From positions 1-9,278 of the forward strand of contig CALQNE010000134.1 in assembly GCA_943331855.1 (NCBI GenBank): a DNA stretch of 9,278 bases, in the 5' to 3' direction. The notes under the pieces were generated by a model. It made no database searches, was not told the origin of the DNA, and worked only from the letters and a program-made list of their open reading frames with translations. The position numbers were made by a program, and so were the translations under genes. The DNA is from Bordetella parapertussis (GTDB taxonomy: Bacteria; Pseudomonadota; Gammaproteobacteria; Burkholderiales; Burkholderiaceae_B). Shown one piece after another: positions 6,554-9,278 of this stretch (position 1 is its first letter; every line of letters starts with the position of its first letter).

Positions 6554-7683
6554 CAAAGCTTCATCTCGTTAAACAAAATGGCATACAACGCATCAATCAA
6601 AATCACACCGGTAATCGCAGTGACCACGGAAGCCGTCGTGCCACGTCCCAAACTTTCTGTGTTGGGCTCAATCCGCAACCCAAAGTGACACGCCGCCAAC
6701 GCGATCCAGGCACCAAAGGTCACGCCTTTAATCACACTAATCCAGTAATTCGTCAAACCAATTGCATCGGGCAAGCGTTCAAAAAACCAAACCACCGATA
6801 ACCCTAATTGCCATTTGGCAGCCAACATGCCACCCAATAAAGACATCGCATCGGTCCACAACACCAACAGGGGCATCGCGATTGCCAACGCGATCACACG
6901 AGGCATGATCAAGCGCTGTCCATGCGAAATCCCCATCACCTGCATGGCATCCAATTCTTGGGTGACACGCATCACCCCAATTTGTGCCGTGATAGATGAG
7001 CCCGAACGCCCTGCCACCAAAATTGCCGCGAGTACCGGGCCCAGTTCGCGCACCGTCGCAACCCCCAACAACTTCACAATAAACTGGCCTGCACCAAACG
7101 TGGCAAGTTGTTGGGCCGACAGATACGACAACACCACGCCAATCAAAAATCCCACCAGTGTCGTAATACCCAACGCTTGTGCACCCGCCCGAAATATTTG
7201 CGCAGAAATCTCTCGCCAAGGCCCGCGCGAGGGGTGTGCAATCAACAGGCCAAGATTTAAGACCAGCCCGCCCAACAGCAACAGCAACTCTCGCCCATGC
7301 TCAAGGGCAACATAAACACCATGACCGATGGCACGAAGCCACCCCAACCAACTCACTGCTTGCGGGGCGGGAGCTGCCTCAATCGGATGCTGCGCCAAGA
7401 CATCCAGCAAAGCCTGCTGGCCTGAGGTCACCACCATGTCCGCAGGCATTCGCTGGCCCCAGGCCTGCCAAAGTAACTGCGCGCCAACGGCGTCCAAGGT
7501 GCTGATGGCAGATAAATCCCAGCGCGCTCCGTTCTTGACTTGCGTCAACGCCTTTCGTCGCGCCACAACTTCACCGCGTGCCGACAGCTTTTGTACATTC
7601 CAGTCGCCCGCGAGTTTGCAGACCGTGCCGTCATAGACCACCGTCAAGATTGTTGCAGACGTGATGCGTTGAGACCCTGCCAA
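6553..7683 (-). CDS. Lipid ABC transporter permease with N-terminal STAS domain (MlaE-type, MlaB fused)
   Basis: The 376-residue protein joins two parts. Residues 1 to about 100 look like a STAS domain (CKLAGDWNV, then WDLSAISTLDAVGAQLLWQAW at 55-75), the domain that is the separate MlaB protein in E. coli. From about 115 it is an MlaE permease with several membrane helices and the family core RELGPVLAAILVAGRSG (212-228) followed by SSITAQIG and LDAM; the end (NTESLGRGTTASVV) also fits MlaE. It should form the inner-membrane dimer that moves phospholipid-like lipids together with the downstream ATPase and MCE protein. At the usual DSxG position of STAS domains the sequence is DAVG (64-67), so no phosphorylatable serine is there. 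The start is TTG at 7683: an in-frame TAA lies eight codons upstream with no ATG or GTG between. Only a weak GGA precedes it. Confidence 0.92.
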   Translation of the reverse strand: MAGSQRITSATILTVVYDGTVCKLAGDWNVQKLSARGEVVARRKALTQVKNGARWDLSAISTLDAVGAQLLWQAWGQRMPADMVVTSGQQALLDVLAQHPIEAAPAPQAVSWLGWLRAIGHGVYVALEHGRELLLLLGGLVLNLGLLIAHPSRGPWREISAQIFRAGAQALGITTLVGFLIGVVLSYLSAQQLATFGAGQFIVKLLGVATVRELGPVLAAILVAGRSGSSITAQIGVMRVTQELDAMQVMGISHGQRLIMPRVIALAIAMPLLVLWTDAMSLLGGMLAAKWQLGLSVVWFFERLPDAIGLTNYWISVIKGVTFGAWIALAACHFGLRIEPNTESLGRGTTASVVTAITGVILIDALYAILFNEMKL

Positions 7684-7698
7684 GGCTTTGATCCAAAA

Positions 7699-7728
7699 TT
7701 GAGTTTAGCGATATTGCCATCTTAGACT
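7699..7728 (+). promoter_or_regulatory. Candidate sigma-70 promoter for birA-coaX
   Basis: TTGAGT (7699-7704) and TAGACT (7723-7728) are separated by 18 bases, four matches of six in each hexamer. Transcription would begin near 7735, leaving a short leader before birA. The divergent permease promoter should lie in the same 80-90 bases or within the 5' part of birA, but I could not pick convincing hexamers on the minus strand. Confidence 0.35.
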
Positions 7729-7764
7729 ATGAATATTTACCCAGCCTAGACATTGGTAAGATGG
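7717..7764. repeat. 8-bp inverted repeat flanking the divergent start region
   Basis: CCATCTTA (7717-7724) and TAAGATGG (7757-7764) are exact reverse complements, with an AT-rich 32-base centre that also holds two copies of TAGAC (7723-7727 and 7747-7751). The arms lie between the permease and birA starts; the right arm overlaps the first possible birA ATG. It could be a paired regulator site or chance. Confidence 0.35.
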
Positions 7765-7769
7765 TTGCC

Positions 7770-8696
7770 ATGACTGGCTCAACTTCTTCCGACGACACGG
7801 CTCGCCTTCCTGCGCCCGATGCGCTGACCGCGCGCTTGGGCAAGACACTGCCCAATTTTGGTCTGGTGCAGTGGGTCGATACCACGGGCTCAACGAATGA
7901 CGATCTGAGTCAGCGTATCAAACTCGGTGCAGCGCCAGGCATGCCTTGGCTGTTGGGTGCGCACACTCAACAAACGGCACGCGGGCGCGCCGCGCGACCC
8001 TGGCAAAACACCGCCGGCGATACGCTCATGTTTTCGTGCGCCTTCAGCCCAAACATCCCGCTGGCACAGCTGCCCGGGTTATCCCCCGCGCTCGGTGTGG
8101 CTGCGTGCGTAGCGCTCAGAGAACTGTTTGCACCACGCCTCGGGGCACTCGCCAGTCAAAACCTGGCCCTTAAATGGCCAAACGACTTGCAATGGGGCTC
8201 GGCCAAACTTGCCGGGATTTTGGTCGAAACCGCGCAACAACCCGGTGCGCGCCATCCCTGCGTGATCATCGGAATCGGGCTCAACTTGCGCGGTGCACAA
8301 GCCCTTTCAGCGCAGCTTCAACGCGAAATCGCTGATGTTTCTGACATCATGGCCTGCGCACAAACTCCTCTAGCGAGCAACAACGTCGGCCTTTGCGCAA
8401 GTGAGATCGTCAGCACGATCGCACAGGCTTGGCAAAAGGCCTTAGACGTCTACGCCACAACAGGTTATGCTGCCTTTCAGGATTTGTTTCATTCAGTCGA
8501 CGTATTGGCTTCGCAGTCTGTACAGGTCGTCGATCACGGACGCGTCTTGCACATCGGGATTGCGCAAGGCACGGACGCCATCGGACGGCTGCTTGTACAG
8601 ACCGAAGCCGCGGTGGTGCCCGTACTGGTAGGCGACGTTTCGATTAAGCGCCCACCAACTACTGAACCCGCCGCAATACTTAAAGGCGCACCATGA
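7770..8696 (+). CDS. birA: Biotin--[acetyl-CoA-carboxylase] ligase, no DNA-binding domain
   Basis: BirA makes biotinyl-AMP and attaches biotin to the carrier protein of acetyl-CoA carboxylase and related enzymes. Motifs, numbered from the ATG at 7770: DTTGSTND (37-44), the biotinyl-AMP loop QTARGRAARPW (68-78), LKWPNDL (134-140), catalytic KLAGILVE (K146), and GIGLNL (168-173). There is no helix-turn-helix ahead of the catalytic domain, so it is a class I ligase and not itself a repressor. The loop differs from the E. coli GRGRRG by two Gly-to-Ala changes. ATGs at 7761 and 7770 are both in frame; the GGTAAG upstream is too close to the first but suitably placed for the second, so I prefer 7770, without certainty. 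The stop overlaps the coaX start. Confidence 0.92.
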   Translation: MTGSTSSDDTARLPAPDALTARLGKTLPNFGLVQWVDTTGSTNDDLSQRIKLGAAPGMPWLLGAHTQQTARGRAARPWQNTAGDTLMFSCAFSPNIPLAQLPGLSPALGVAACVALRELFAPRLGALASQNLALKWPNDLQWGSAKLAGILVETAQQPGARHPCVIIGIGLNLRGAQALSAQLQREIADVSDIMACAQTPLASNNVGLCASEIVSTIAQAWQKALDVYATTGYAAFQDLFHSVDVLASQSVQVVDHGRVLHIGIAQGTDAIGRLLVQTEAAVVPVLVGDVSIKRPPTTEPAAILKGAP

Positions 8697-9278
8697 TCGT
8701 ATTACTCGACGTTGGAAACAGCCGCATCAAACTCGGCTGGCATCACCCCACCATGGGGCGCGAAGCCGCTGTTCATGCCATGGCGTTAAGCCCGCTGCCA
8801 CAACTGCCCGATGCACTGCGCAAATGGCTCAGCACACTTCCCGTACAACCGCGCGAAGCGCGTGGTGCAAACGTGGCCGGGCATGTGGTGGCCCAAATGA
8901 TTGAGCAAACGCTTGCCGAAGCGGGCTGTCCGATTCAATGGACTTTACCTTCTGTCGAAGATTTGGGCGTACGCAACGCTTACAACAAGCCGACACAACT
9001 TGGTGCCGATCGCTGGGCTGCGCTACTCGGTTTAGCGGGTCATTTTCAAGACGAGAAAGCCCCGTTAGTCTTGGCCACCTTTGGTACCGCCACCACGATC
9101 GATACCCTGAGCCCCGACAAAACCTTTAAAGGTGGCCTGATTTTGCCTGGCCCCGCGTTGATGCGCCAATCTTTGGCACAGGGCACCGCAAACCTGCCTC
9201 TTGCAAGTGGCGCGTCAACCGAATATCCCACGCAAACACTACAAGCCATCGCAACGGGTGTGGTGGCCGCGCAAGCGG
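8693..9278 (+). CDS. coaX: Type III pantothenate kinase (CoaX/Baf), 5' part, runs off the right edge
   Basis: CoaX phosphorylates pantothenate, the first step of coenzyme A synthesis. The 195 visible codons start MIVLLDVGNSRIKLGW, with the phosphate-binding DVGNSRIK at 6-13, then NKPTQLGADRWAAL (98-111, catalytic-base D106), ATFGTATTID (128-137) and KGGLILPG (146-153). These are the landmarks of the type III, ASKHA-fold enzyme, which needs a monovalent cation and is not feedback-inhibited by CoA. Family members are about 255-270 residues, so roughly the last quarter is missing. The ATG overlaps the birA stop (ATGA at 8693-8696) and has an AAAGG Shine-Dalgarno sequence at 8682-8686, so the two genes form one coupled operon. 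In Bordetella the homologue was first named Baf, Bvg accessory factor. Confidence 0.95.
   Translation, partial: MIVLLDVGNSRIKLGWHHPTMGREAAVHAMALSPLPQLPDALRKWLSTLPVQPREARGANVAGHVVAQMIEQTLAEAGCPIQWTLPSVEDLGVRNAYNKPTQLGADRWAALLGLAGHFQDEKAPLVLATFGTATTIDTLSPDKTFKGGLILPGPALMRQSLAQGTANLPLASGASTEYPTQTLQAIATGVVAAQA

Noticed and set aside
6815..7315. A 166-codon open frame on the plus strand
   Set aside because: It is antisense to the conserved core of the permease gene, and its translation shows no domain or signal peptide.
1..9278. Mobile elements, phage genes, CRISPR arrays, tRNA or rRNA genes, riboswitches
   Set aside because: None was recognised. The genes are housekeeping families with consistent style, gaps are under 100 bases, and no long repeats or target-site duplications were seen.

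Overview
The window looks like chromosomal core DNA from a betaproteobacterium, most likely Burkholderiales and close to the Alcaligenaceae. I infer this from the gene order (dacC, class IV aminotransferase, DUF493, lipB, lipA; and birA next to a type III pantothenate kinase) and from protein similarity as I remember it. Base composition looks moderate by eye and is even along the window. I see no transposase, integrase, tRNA, rRNA, CRISPR array or other sign of recent transfer.

Two divergent blocks meet at about 7684-7769. To the left, ten genes all lie on the minus strand. In order of transcription they are: a four-gene MCE/Mla-type lipid ABC transporter (permease with a fused N-terminal STAS domain, ATPase, MCE-domain membrane-anchored protein, PqiC-type lipoprotein); a small alpha/beta hydrolase of the COG2945 type; a D,D-carboxypeptidase (dacC); a D-amino-acid aminotransferase (dat); a DUF493/YbeD protein; octanoyltransferase (lipB); and the first 31 codons of lipoyl synthase (lipA). 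To the right, on the plus strand, birA (biotin protein ligase without a DNA-binding domain) overlaps coaX (type III pantothenate kinase), which runs off the window.

The left block carries two themes. The first is the envelope: lipid movement between membranes, then peptidoglycan trimming by DacC, whose product D-alanine could be used by the aminotransferase. The second is lipoate: LipB makes octanoylated proteins and LipA inserts the sulfurs. The right block is also cofactor biology: attachment of biotin and the first step of coenzyme A synthesis. Genes are tightly packed, with overlapping stop/start codons in both blocks, and the longest gap is about 94 bases, so no long unexplained stretch remains.

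I do not see a clearly undescribed system. The points most worth a second look are the transporter layout (STAS fused to the permease, a long helical tail on the MCE protein, a lipoprotein in place of MlaC), two glycine-to-alanine changes in the biotinyl-AMP loop of BirA, a lysine-rich linker in DacC, and several start sites where the longest open frame is probably wrong or a non-ATG codon is used.
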